From positions 1 to 18,666 of the forward strand of contig CAKMNE010000009.1 in the NCBI GenBank assembly GCA_927798505.1: a stretch of DNA of 18,666 nucleotides, given 5' to 3'. A program made the position numbers and the translations under genes. Source of the stretch: an uncultured Bacteroidales bacterium (GTDB lineage Bacteria > Bacteroidota > Bacteroidia > Bacteroidales > UBA932). The notes below the pieces were generated by a model that saw only the letters and a list, made by a program, of their open reading frames with translations, made no database searches and was not told where the DNA came from. Of this stretch, positions 1 to 11,727 are shown one piece after another (position 1 is the first letter of the stretch; the number at the start of each line of letters is the position of its first letter).

Positions 1-917
1 ACCTTCTTGTCCTCAACCTGCTCAGCCAGACGGTCGATCTGCTTCTGATCCTGAAGCATGCTCTTCACTGCATCGTCGAGAACATCCTGAGGAACCTCAT
101 TGATGCCATACATTGCGTACTGATACTTCATATTGGCAGTAGCGGCCTCACGAAGGTCATCCATCTCAATCTTGAAATCGTACTTCTTCATAAGGAAACC
201 GCGTACGAGCTGCCATTTGAAGTCCTCGACAAAGCCAGGGAACTCCTTCTCCATCTGCTCCTCGGTCACCTTTCCGGCATTTGCCTGAAGCAGCCACCTC
301 TTGAGGAAAGCCTCTGGAATCTCAATTCCGGACTTGGCTACATAGAAAGCGCGGATATCCTTTGTGAGCCTCCACTCGGCCTCAGCCTTATAGTTCTCCT
401 TAAGGCGCTCGGCAACCTCTTTCTCGATTTCCTCATCGGTCTTCTCAAGTTTCTGAGCCTCATAGTACTTCTTCATGTTCTCAGCCATCTCTGACTTCTC
501 CTTTGCGGAAACGGTCACAGTGTATTGAGGAACCTCGTCATCCTTGGAAACCTCAACATTCACCTCAGGGGTAAGGGCAAGGTCGAAAACGAAGGTAAAT
601 TCCTCTCCGTCAACCCAGCTGACCTCTGGCTGTTTCTCGCTTGAGAGAGGCTCTCCGAGAATGTGGAGATGCTCCTCATCGATAAACTGCTGGAGTCCCT
701 TTCCTATAGTCTCATTGACTGCGTCTGCAAGAATCTGAGGGCCATAAACCTTCTTTACGAGGGAAGCCGGCACATTACCCTTGCGGAATCCTTTGAAATC
801 TGCGTTGCGCCTGCACTCTGCAAGCCTCTTGCGGGATGCCTCGGCATAATCCTCCGGAGCAATCACCATTGTAAGCTCGATGGTGAGCTTGTCGCTGTTG
901 GTCTTTGTAAGTTTCAT
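1..917 (-). CDS. tig: Trigger factor, C-terminus cut by window edge; PPIase domain absent
   Basis: Ribosome-associated chaperone that binds nascent chains at the exit tunnel. The ORF starts at ATG 917 and runs off the left edge after 305 codons. The ribosome-docking signature FKGFRKGNVP is at residues 41-50 inside a typical N-terminal domain (about 1-125). After the linker (PQYTVTVSAKE, 130-140) the protein goes straight to the helical C-terminal arm region (about 160 onward: AEWRLTKDIRAFYV, then IEIPEAFLKRWLL at 198-210). The FKBP-type PPIase domain of about 100 residues that normally sits between them is missing, and I checked the reading frame across this junction. It starts 9 bases after the stop of the HD phosphodiesterase gene, so probable co-transcription. 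Family assignment is firm; loss of prolyl isomerase activity is inferred from the missing domain. Confidence 0.93.
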   Translation of the reverse strand, partial: MKLTKTNSDKLTIELTMVIAPEDYAEASRKRLAECRRNADFKGFRKGNVPASLVKKVYGPQILADAVNETIGKGLQQFIDEEHLHILGEPLSSEKQPEVSWVDGEEFTFVFDLALTPEVNVEVSKDDEVPQYTVTVSAKEKSEMAENMKKYYEAQKLEKTDEEIEKEVAERLKENYKAEAEWRLTKDIRAFYVAKSGIEIPEAFLKRWLLQANAGKVTEEQMEKEFPGFVEDFKWQLVRGFLMKKYDFKIEMDDLREAATANMKYQYAMYGINEVPQDVLDDAVKSMLQDQKQIDRLAEQVEDKK

Positions 918-926
918 ATCAAATTA

Positions 927-4944
<4,018 letters not shown>

Positions 4945-4965
4945 TTACAAAATTTCTAAAGCCTG

Positions 4966-4973
4966 CAAATATA
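4966..4973 (-). promoter_or_regulatory. Putative gyrB promoter -7 element (TATATTTG)
   Basis: On the minus strand the octamer TATATTTG matches the Bacteroidetes -7 consensus TAnnTTTG. It lies in the 43-base AT-rich gap (4939-4981) between the barrel gene's stop and the gyrB start, giving a leader of roughly 20 bases. No TTTG at the expected -33 distance was found. The assignment rests on the -7 match and the position alone. Confidence 0.55.
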
Positions 4974-4981
4974 CAAAAAAT

Positions 4982-6592
4982 TTAGCGTAAATCCATCCGT
5001 ATTCCGGCACTGAAACATACTCCGTTGCCGATTCCCCTCTCAACCACACCCGGTATGCGCTCTATGCGCTGATTCAGCAGATTGTCACCGCGCAGCCACA
5101 ATGAGAGCCAGCTGCTGGCCTTCATCTCGAAAGAGAGTCCGAGATTGAAGAACGGGTCCATGCTGTAGGCCTCGCTGACGCGCGCACTTACCATCTCGAA
5201 AGAGGCTCCCGCGAAGAAGCGGCGATGCCAGTTCCATACAAGAGAGGCGTCGGAACTGAGCACAGGCAGAGTCAGTGCGAGTGACTTGTCTATGTCGGTG
5301 TGCTTGAAATGCAGCCCGAGGCTGAAATCCACCGGATTGGTCTTGACGGTCGTCGTTGCATCGATGTAGTCCATATTGTAGTCTGAGAGCACCAGGGATG
5401 CATTGCCCCATTTGTCTGCGGCAAGAAGGGCATCGGAACCGATTTTGGAATGTCCGGCAACGAGATTGTACTGGAAGACCGAGCCGATGCTTCCGCCCAG
5501 TCCGGCAAAGGCGTTGTAGAACTCCCTGGTGCAGCTGAGTATCTCTTCCTGCCCGAGGAGAGCATATCCCATATTGAAATGATGGTTTGCGGCCTTGAGG
5601 GAAGAGTAGGAATTGAGCCTGTCGCCTCCCTTCACACCGGCAAAGACATTGAGCCTGTCTTTGAACAGGCGCAGATCCATCCTTACATCAGGATAAAAAT
5701 GCATGGCGTGGCTGTCTCCCCTGCTCAGGTAAGAAAGCACGGCCCCCACGCTGAAATGCAGCTTCCACACATCGAAACGGAATACCGGATTGGTCTCTAT
5801 GCTGTACAGGGCCGCGTCCATTGCACCCATATAGCCTCTGTACCCTGTGTTGAAACCCAGCAGGAAACGGAGTTTCTCATATTGCAGGGAAGGAGCAAGG
5901 GTTCCGTAAAGCATAAACTCGTTCTCGGTCAAAGGCGAGGCTCCGGCCAGTTCGCGGGACACATTGTAGGAAGCGCTGACATCATAGTTCATCCAGTTTG
6001 CGGCCATATCCGAAGAACTGAGGCGGACATTGCCTCCGAAACGGTGATACATTCCTCCTGTGAGCACGGTATCCAGAACCGCAAGGCCGTTGTAATGCAT
6101 GTCGAAGAGGAAATCGAAGGAATCCCGGCGCAGACTTCCCCTCACGCCCGCAGTTTCACTGAGGTCATAACCCCTGTAGTTTTCATATGCTCCGCTGTAA
6201 CCGCAAAGGTCCTGATAAAGGTCCAACGTGAACCGCCTTCCGAGCCTCGGGGAAACCACAGCCGTCAGCACAGGATGCAAACCGTAGCCGGCCCCGGCAT
6301 TAAGGTAGAGGTATGGACGCTTGACAGGCCTGTCGTCAGGGATGAACATCACATTGTAGGGTGTGAAGTTGTAGGACCCCTTGTACGGCTTGTTGAACAC
6401 CTCATAGTCGAAATTGAGGTTGAAGCGGGTAATGGAATCAGGAATGGTCGGCTTCAGCTCAAGTTTGTGGGCATCCGCCATCTCGGACACAAAGTCCTTG
6501 GTAACCTCAACGGTAGGGTCATAGTTCTGGCCCTTCGCCAAAGTGAAGGCGAAAACCAGGACCGAAGCCGCAATCAATCTGCTGTATCTCAT
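4982..6592 (-). CDS. Outer-membrane beta-barrel protein, plug-less TonB-receptor-like
   Basis: Predicted secreted outer-membrane protein of 536 aa with a signal peptide (residues 1 to about 21, hydrophobic core AASVLVFAFTLA). A short periplasmic lead (VTKDFVSEMADAHKLELKPT, about 29-48) is followed by many alternating amphipathic beta-strands rich in Tyr, Phe and Gly to the C-terminus (for example LRGDNLLNQR near the end, a stretch common in the last strands of TonB-dependent receptors). No TonB box or plug domain is visible, and the length is well below a full TonB receptor. It resembles a Bacteroidetes family usually annotated only as hypothetical or TonB-dependent receptor. The last residue is Arg rather than the usual terminal aromatic. 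It starts 12 bases after the stop of the TPR gene, so the two are probably co-transcribed. Function unknown; the barrel assignment is well supported, substrate and partner are inference. Confidence 0.75.
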   Translation of the reverse strand: MRYSRLIAASVLVFAFTLAKGQNYDPTVEVTKDFVSEMADAHKLELKPTIPDSITRFNLNFDYEVFNKPYKGSYNFTPYNVMFIPDDRPVKRPYLYLNAGAGYGLHPVLTAVVSPRLGRRFTLDLYQDLCGYSGAYENYRGYDLSETAGVRGSLRRDSFDFLFDMHYNGLAVLDTVLTGGMYHRFGGNVRLSSSDMAANWMNYDVSASYNVSRELAGASPLTENEFMLYGTLAPSLQYEKLRFLLGFNTGYRGYMGAMDAALYSIETNPVFRFDVWKLHFSVGAVLSYLSRGDSHAMHFYPDVRMDLRLFKDRLNVFAGVKGGDRLNSYSSLKAANHHFNMGYALLGQEEILSCTREFYNAFAGLGGSIGSVFQYNLVAGHSKIGSDALLAADKWGNASLVLSDYNMDYIDATTTVKTNPVDFSLGLHFKHTDIDKSLALTLPVLSSDASLVWNWHRRFFAGASFEMVSARVSEAYSMDPFFNLGLSFEMKASSWLSLWLRGDNLLNQRIERIPGVVERGIGNGVCFSAGIRMDLR

Positions 6593-6604
6593 AAGAAGCG
6601 TTTT

Positions 6605-9568
6605 CTAAAGTGACTGAAGTTTTCTTTCGACGGTTTCAAGTATGTCATCATTCTCGCCGTAAGGCACATAGCCGTCGCGTATGCTCTGCAGGGTAAGCAC
6701 CGCCTGCTCCATATTTCCCCTTTCGGCAAATGAGTCCGCGAGTATGATATAGGAGCGTGCCAGCCAGTAGGATTGGCTGCCGCACTCAGAGGCAAAATCA
6801 TAAACCCTGGTCTCCACATCCTCGAAGCGGCCGCGATCGAACAGGTCCTGAATCAGGGCAACGGTAGCCTCGGCACCCTCCGGGGTCGCAGGGGCTTCGG
6901 ACAGCAGCACGAAGAGCTTCATTGCCTCATCGCGGCGGCTGGTGGACATATAGGCCTTGGCCTGGTCATACTTGGCCTCACGCACATAAGCCTCGACGGT
7001 GGTCCTGCGCAGTATCTGGTCTGCCGCAGAGAGAGTTTCCTCCCACATCCTGCCGCGGTAAGCGGAACGGAGCACGCCCAGGTAAGGATCGAGTCCGCGG
7101 GCGGAAGCGGAATCCGAGCCGCAGATTTGCAGATAGGCCGCATAGGCATCGGAATAGCGCTCCAGCTCGAAAGACAGGTCGGCATAGCCCATGCGCGCGA
7201 ACTCTGCAGATGAGCCGCCCAGTCCCTCGTCCAGGGCCCTGCGATAGAGCTCGCAGGCTTTCTCCTTCTGGCCCAGCTGCTTGTAAGATGATGCAAGATA
7301 GTAGTAGGCATCGGCGGTATGCTCTCCGGAAGGGTATCTCTTCAGGTATTCGCCGAAGGAAGACACTGCACCGCTCCAGTTGCCCGCAAGGTAAACCTGC
7401 TCGGCCGTGGTGTAGTACAGACGGCGGGTTTCAGCAGTGCTTCCGGTGCTGATATTGTTGGCCTCCACATATTCCAGATACTTCTCCGGAGTCTTCAAGG
7501 CTGTGTATATGGACTGGATAGAAAGCAATGCGTCGCTTGCAAATTCGCTTCCCGGCATCTCCCTGACAACGGTCTTGTAGGCGGCAAGCGCATCCTGCAT
7601 ATTGCCCGCATTCCTGTAAACCATTCCTTCGCCAAGCATGGCTCTTGTCCTGAAGATGGCATTCGACGAAGTACCGCGCAACTTGTCGAAGACGGTCAGG
7701 GCCTCGTCATACTGCCTCACGTCCGTCAAGGCCCTTCCGAGCTCGTACATGGCCTCGTCATAGTAAGGGCTTCCCGGCTTGGCGTCCATAACCATTGAAA
7801 GAGCCTGCACCCTGCGCTGCTTCTCCCCGGTCAGGGCATAGGCCACGCCCAGATGGTAGTAAGGGTAGATATTGCCCGAATTCGGATACTCATCCAGGAG
7901 CTTGCGGTATGCGCCTGCGGCGCTGCGGTAGTCCCTGCGTATGAAATCGCAGTCCGCACGGCGCGTAAGGGCATCCTCGCGGGCAAGCTTGTCCCCGCTC
8001 TTGATGTAGCTGTCATACCACTTCGCGGCATCGGAATAGGCTCCGGCCTTGAAATAGCAGTATGCGATATTGTAAGGAATCAGCTTCCCTTCCGGCCGGT
8101 TCTGCAGGGCCGAGAGGTTGTACAGTTCCATGTAAGTCTTGCGCGCATCAGTCCAGGACTCTATGCGGAAATATGTATCCGCCAGCTGATAGCGCACCAA
8201 CTGGTAGAAAGGGTCGCTCTTCGTGCCGAGCTGTGCCGCGTAGTAGGAAGCAGCCTTGAGATAGCGCACGGCTGAAGAGTAGGAGCCGCTGGAGAGCAGC
8301 TGGTGGGCGCGAAGGAAGTTGGCCTTCATATAGTTGCTGTACTGGCCCGCATCCAGCTCCTCGATTTTGTCATATGCATCCACAGCCGCAGTGTAATCCC
8401 TCTTCGAAAGGGCGGACATGGCTAGATAGCTGTAGATCATCTCGCCCTTGCGGGTAGTGCTGTACTTGCGCAGGTAGTCGAGGAAGGCCGAGTCGTCGCC
8501 GTTCAGGTCGAAGGCAAGCTTGGCGTAATTGAAATATGCATCCTCCCTTATGGAATCGTCATAACGCAGCATGGAGGCCTCCTTGAAGGCATTCATAGCC
8601 GCTACCTTGTTCTTCAGCTGAATGTAGGAATTGCCCATCTGGTAGCTGGCAATCTGCCCGAGCGAGTCGCTGCGGCTGCTCATCATCGAGAAATACTTCA
8701 CGGCTCCGTTCCAGTCTTCGCCGGCATAGAGCACGGATGCGGCGTGGAACACATCCTCGTCGGTCGCGGTCAACGCATTCAAATCCTCGCGGCCCAGGTA
8801 TTCCTTCGCCTTGGCTGCATCGCCCAGCACGAGATAGGCCTCCGACAGTATGCGCGAGAGGTGCTCCTGCCTTTCCTGAGGGACTTCGGCATATATTGCC
8901 TCTCCCATCTTTGTAGCGTAGGCGTAATCCTTCAGCATGAAGTGACAGTCCACCAGATAGAAACGGCTCAGGGCGCCGAACTGCTCATCATCGGAGCTGC
9001 GCTCGAACCAGCTTGCCGCGGTTTTGAAATCACGCCTGCCGTAGTATATGCTGGCAATGCCGAAACCGGCGGCGATGTCGTACTCGGATGGATGGTCGAG
9101 GGCCTTGAGATAGCACTGCATAGCGGCATCGAAATCATCCCGGTTGTAGTGGCAGAAGCCTTTCTTGAACCAGTATTCGCCCCTTACCCTGCGTGGCAGG
9201 CTCTTCGGGGACACTTTTGCAAACTCCTCGCTCGAACGGGAGTAGTTGCCCTCGGAATACAGCAGCTTGCCGTACTCGAAATGGATTTCGGAGTTGAGTA
9301 CGGTCTTCGGATGGGCCCCGTCCACGCTTTCGACCAGACGCCCGCAATCCTGGGTATTGAGCTTTACCGCACAGAGCACGGCGTAGTCGGCGCACAAATC
9401 ATCCTCGGAGAGCTGTTCGAAAAGAACCCTGGCTCCGGCATACATCCCATTATCATACAGTTCCTTCGCCTTGCCGAATGAGCCGTCGCTGACTGCTGCG
9501 GCACTGGCAGATCCGCTCAGTGTCAGTACAAGTGCGGCCGCAAGGGCGAAATACCTTAATTTCAACAT
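6605..9568 (-). CDS. Large secreted tetratricopeptide-repeat protein
   Basis: 987-aa protein with a signal peptide (MLKLRYFALAAALVLTLSG..., cleavage likely after ASA near residue 24), so predicted periplasmic or outer-membrane attached. There is no lipobox cysteine near the cleavage site. The mature protein is almost entirely helical repeats of TPR type; examples are NRDDFDAAMQCYLKALDHP, GAYSDAAKWYDSYIKSGD, RRDYRSAAGAYRKLLDEYP, RQYDEALTVFDKLRG and GQKEKACELYRRALDEG. I count on the order of twenty. The block around KRYPSGEHTADAYYYLASSY resembles the TPR_6/YbgF type. No catalytic domain is visible. TPR proteins are scaffolds; the downstream neighbour is a beta-barrel, so a role in outer-membrane assembly or transport is a reasonable inference, not shown. 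ATG at 9568 is the first start preceding the signal peptide. Confidence 0.85.
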   Translation of the reverse strand: MLKLRYFALAAALVLTLSGSASAAAVSDGSFGKAKELYDNGMYAGARVLFEQLSEDDLCADYAVLCAVKLNTQDCGRLVESVDGAHPKTVLNSEIHFEYGKLLYSEGNYSRSSEEFAKVSPKSLPRRVRGEYWFKKGFCHYNRDDFDAAMQCYLKALDHPSEYDIAAGFGIASIYYGRRDFKTAASWFERSSDDEQFGALSRFYLVDCHFMLKDYAYATKMGEAIYAEVPQERQEHLSRILSEAYLVLGDAAKAKEYLGREDLNALTATDEDVFHAASVLYAGEDWNGAVKYFSMMSSRSDSLGQIASYQMGNSYIQLKNKVAAMNAFKEASMLRYDDSIREDAYFNYAKLAFDLNGDDSAFLDYLRKYSTTRKGEMIYSYLAMSALSKRDYTAAVDAYDKIEELDAGQYSNYMKANFLRAHQLLSSGSYSSAVRYLKAASYYAAQLGTKSDPFYQLVRYQLADTYFRIESWTDARKTYMELYNLSALQNRPEGKLIPYNIAYCYFKAGAYSDAAKWYDSYIKSGDKLAREDALTRRADCDFIRRDYRSAAGAYRKLLDEYPNSGNIYPYYHLGVAYALTGEKQRRVQALSMVMDAKPGSPYYDEAMYELGRALTDVRQYDEALTVFDKLRGTSSNAIFRTRAMLGEGMVYRNAGNMQDALAAYKTVVREMPGSEFASDALLSIQSIYTALKTPEKYLEYVEANNISTGSTAETRRLYYTTAEQVYLAGNWSGAVSSFGEYLKRYPSGEHTADAYYYLASSYKQLGQKEKACELYRRALDEGLGGSSAEFARMGYADLSFELERYSDAYAAYLQICGSDSASARGLDPYLGVLRSAYRGRMWEETLSAADQILRRTTVEAYVREAKYDQAKAYMSTSRRDEAMKLFVLLSEAPATPEGAEATVALIQDLFDRGRFEDVETRVYDFASECGSQSYWLARSYIILADSFAERGNMEQAVLTLQSIRDGYVPYGENDDILETVERKLQSL

Positions 9569-9596
9569 ATCTCAAAAATAGTATTTACCAAGCTTA

Positions 9597-9604
9597 CAAA
9601 TTTA
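9597..9604 (-). promoter_or_regulatory. Putative promoter -7 element for the TPR/barrel unit (TAAATTTG)
   Basis: On the minus strand TAAATTTG matches TAnnTTTG and lies about 29 bases before the TPR start codon. A second match, TATTTTTG (9573-9580), is so close that transcripts would begin at or near the start codon, although it has a TTTG 16 bases upstream. Neither has a textbook -33 at 19 bases, so which one is used is open. Confidence 0.4.
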
Positions 9605-9618
9605 CTGAAAAATACGCG

Positions 9619-9626
9619 TATATTTG
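9619..9626 (+). promoter_or_regulatory. Putative ftsE promoter -7 element (TATATTTG)
   Basis: A plus-strand TATATTTG matches the Bacteroidetes -7 consensus, 26 bases before the ftsE ATG. No TTTG was found at the expected -33 distance. It lies 14 bases from the minus-strand element of the divergent TPR gene, so the two promoter regions overlap. Confidence 0.5.
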
Positions 9627-9652
9627 TAGGAAAAGGACAAAAATATCAACAA

Positions 9653-10333
9653 ATGAGCCAAGCCGGAAAGCCCCTGCTAATCTTCGAATCAGTGGACATC
9701 AAGGGAGGTGACGAAACAGTCATCTACGACCTTGACATGTGTATATCCCGGGGAGATTTCGTTTACATCACAGGAAGGGTGGGGTCTGGAAAGACCTCCA
9801 TAATCCGCACCGTCACCGCAGAGAACGAAGCCTGCGGCAAAGTGGCGCAAGTTTGCGGATACGACCTCCGTTCCATCAAAAGAAGGGAAATCCCGCGACT
9901 GCGCCGCCACCTCGGAGTGATTTTTCAGGACTTCCGACTGCTGTCCGAACTCACTGTGGAGGGCAACCTGGACTTCGTGCTCAAGGCAACGGGGTGGAAA
10001 CAGGCCAAAGCCAGGGAAGCGCGCATCACCGAGGTGCTTGATGCAGTGGGGATGACCACCAAACGCCACCGTATGCCCCACCAGCTTTCCGGAGGCGAAC
10101 AGCAGAGGGTCAGCATTGCCAGAGCCCTGCTCAACTCTCCTGAAATCATTCTTGCGGACGAGCCGACCGGACATCTGGACAGGCAGACCGCAGACTCGAT
10201 AATGGAACTGTTCTGCCGCATCAACCGCGAGCAGGGCACGGCCGTAGTGCTTGTAACCCACGATTCCACCCTGATGGAGCGTTATCCGGGAAAAGTCTAT
10301 GTCTGCGAGAATGAAAAGTGTGTCCTCAAATGA
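9653..10333 (+). CDS. ftsE: Cell division ATP-binding protein FtsE
   Basis: 226-aa ABC ATPase. FtsE works with the membrane protein FtsX to control septal peptidoglycan hydrolases at the divisome. Motifs: Walker A GRVGSGKT (41-48), Q-loop FQDFRLL (91-97, a hallmark of FtsE), signature LSGGEQ (145-150), Walker B ILADEPTG (166-173) and H-loop His203. Length is typical for FtsE (about 220-230 aa). No ftsX lies next to it; the following gene is nth, whose ATG overlaps the ftsE stop (ATGA, 10330-10333). A LolD/MacB-like exporter ATPase is the main alternative, but FQDFRLL and the absence of a permease alongside favour FtsE. ATG at 9653 leaves a short promoter-bearing leader. Confidence 0.85.
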   Translation: MSQAGKPLLIFESVDIKGGDETVIYDLDMCISRGDFVYITGRVGSGKTSIIRTVTAENEACGKVAQVCGYDLRSIKRREIPRLRRHLGVIFQDFRLLSELTVEGNLDFVLKATGWKQAKAREARITEVLDAVGMTTKRHRMPHQLSGGEQQRVSIARALLNSPEIILADEPTGHLDRQTADSIMELFCRINREQGTAVVLVTHDSTLMERYPGKVYVCENEKCVLK

Positions 10334-10968
10334 GAAGGAAAGACCGTTTTGACGGGATTCTCCGTTACTTTCGCGAGAATGTCCCGGTAGCAGAATCCGA
10401 ACTGCATTTCGAAAACCCCTTCCAACTGATCTGTGCAGTCGTGCTTTCCGCCCAGTGCACGGACAAAAGGGTAAATATGGTCACTCCCCAGCTATTCAGG
10501 CTCTATCCTGATGCCGCCAGCCTTGCCGCAGCAAGTCCTGAAGATGTGTACGGGGTAATCAAATCCGTTTCCTACCCCAATTCCAAAGCCACCCACCTTG
10601 TAGGAATGGCAAGGCAGCTTGAGGAGAGGTTTGCAGGCAAGGTACCTTCGGATATTGATGAGCTTATGAGTCTGCCGGGAGTCGGACGCAAGACCGCAAA
10701 TGTGGTTGCTTCCATCATTTATGACAAGCCGGTAATCGCAGTGGACACCCACGTATTCCGTGTATCCCACCGCCTTGGCCTCTCATCGGGCAAGACACCA
10801 CGGGAAGTGGAACTGGACCTGGAGCGGCATATCCCGGAGGAGCTCAGACCCATAGCGCACCATTGGCTGATTCTTCACGGACGCTATATATGCACAGCCC
10901 GCGCACCGAAATGCGCGGACTGTCCTATTCAAAAATGGTGCAGGGAGTACTCTAAGCCAGTTCTATAA
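10330..10968 (+). CDS. nth: Endonuclease III (DNA glycosylase/AP lyase)
   Basis: Base-excision repair enzyme removing oxidised pyrimidines and cleaving the AP site; 212 aa. The helix-hairpin-helix LPGVGRKTANVV (115-126) carries the catalytic Lys121; the catalytic Asp139 is in VDTHV. The C-terminal [4Fe-4S] loop is complete, with Cys188, Cys195, Cys198 and Cys204 in the canonical C-x6-C-x2-C-x5-C spacing. I chose ATG 10330, which overlaps the ftsE stop codon by ATGA; an in-frame GTG at 10318 would add four residues and overlap ftsE further. The 3' end overlaps the convergent ApbE-like gene by 17 bases. Confidence 0.94.
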   Translation: MRRKDRFDGILRYFRENVPVAESELHFENPFQLICAVVLSAQCTDKRVNMVTPQLFRLYPDAASLAAASPEDVYGVIKSVSYPNSKATHLVGMARQLEERFAGKVPSDIDELMSLPGVGRKTANVVASIIYDKPVIAVDTHVFRVSHRLGLSSGKTPREVELDLERHIPEELRPIAHHWLILHGRYICTARAPKCADCPIQKWCREYSKPVL

Positions 10969-11704
10969 TCCTCGACTCTGCCTTCTTGTAATTATAGGCT
11001 ATCTCAGTCTTCTGCTGTGCGGAAGCGAGGAGCATCACCAAAGCCAGCACCTGCGCATCCAGCGGATCTGCAGCCCTAACCAGGCTCATCCTGTGGCTCC
11101 CCTCGATCTGACCGTTAAGGGGATTGACTATGTGACCTGAGCGCTGCGGGCAGTTGCAGCTTACAGCCAGGCACTCGCTTCTGAGCTCAATCTGCTCCAG
11201 CTCATCATCAGTCCATGGGTCAAGCAGAGTGTAAGTCCAGCAATCGGAATAGGGCTGCTTGCCCAAAGCCATGATTACGCTGCCTCCGAAATCCACGAAC
11301 GCGTCCTTGACCTTGGCGCTCTTGAGCAGAGCGGCTATTCTGCGCAGGGCATAGCCCTTGGCAAAGCCGCCGAAATCCAAATCCTCCCGGCCGCCTCTGT
11401 TGATGTCGAAAAGGCCTTTGGTGCCTATCAGGTAGGATTCGCACAGATTGAGAGCGAGTTTCATATCCTCCGATGTCTCGATATCCACCTTGGAAGCATT
11501 CAGAACCGAAACTTCGCTTTCCGGATCGTCAGCGTTGAAAATCCCGTCAAGACGGGAGAGCTCCCTGGTGACATCGCTCCATATGCCATAGGCCTTCTTT
11601 TCGGGAACACCGGCAAATTTCAGCTCCAGACGGGACCCCATCACATCAGTGGCAAGGCCCTTGAACATCGAGGTGCTGCTGATATATGTACTCTGACTCT
11701 TCAT
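10952..11704 (-). CDS. Compact ApbE-like FAD:protein FMN transferase
   Basis: 250-aa protein of the ApbE family, which transfers FMN from FAD to Thr/Ser of flavoproteins. Recognisable motifs in order: MGSRLEL (22-28), FNADDPESEVSVLN (56-69), GLFDINRGG (97-105), LDFGGFAKGYA (109-119), AFVDFGGSV (135-143), SGHIVNPLNG (189-198) and the metal-site region PLDAQVLALV (214-223, Asp216). The family is usually about 300-350 aa. Here the 40 to 60 residues normally between the FDP motif and the DxGG motif are gone, there is no signal peptide or lipobox, and the residue four after Asp216 is Leu where Thr is usual. It is therefore probably cytoplasmic and may have altered activity. Start: ATG 11704; a longer frame to 11809 lies inside yidC and has no family sequence. 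It starts 23 bases after the yidC stop. Confidence 0.8.
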   Translation of the reverse strand: MKSQSTYISSTSMFKGLATDVMGSRLELKFAGVPEKKAYGIWSDVTRELSRLDGIFNADDPESEVSVLNASKVDIETSEDMKLALNLCESYLIGTKGLFDINRGGREDLDFGGFAKGYALRRIAALLKSAKVKDAFVDFGGSVIMALGKQPYSDCWTYTLLDPWTDDELEQIELRSECLAVSCNCPQRSGHIVNPLNGQIEGSHRMSLVRAADPLDAQVLALVMLLASAQQKTEIAYNYKKAESRIIELA

Positions 11705-11727
11705 ATTCCAATGCTTGAGAAGCCTCC

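Noticed and set aside
5450..6613. Long plus-strand ORF of 387 codons opposite the barrel gene
   Set aside because: It is antisense to a gene with signal peptide and barrel features, shows no domain or sensible composition, and has no promoter or family resemblance.
8744..9481. Plus-strand ORF of 245 codons opposite the TPR gene
   Set aside because: Antisense shadow produced by codon bias in the repeat protein; no motif, signal or context.
6605..9568. Nucleotide tandem repeat array in the TPR gene
   Set aside because: The repeats are degenerate TPR motifs at protein level only; I see no conserved DNA repeat unit or CRISPR-like spacing.
10318..10320. GTG start for nth four codons upstream
   Set aside because: The ATG overlapping the ftsE stop is the more usual start and keeps the typical N-terminus.
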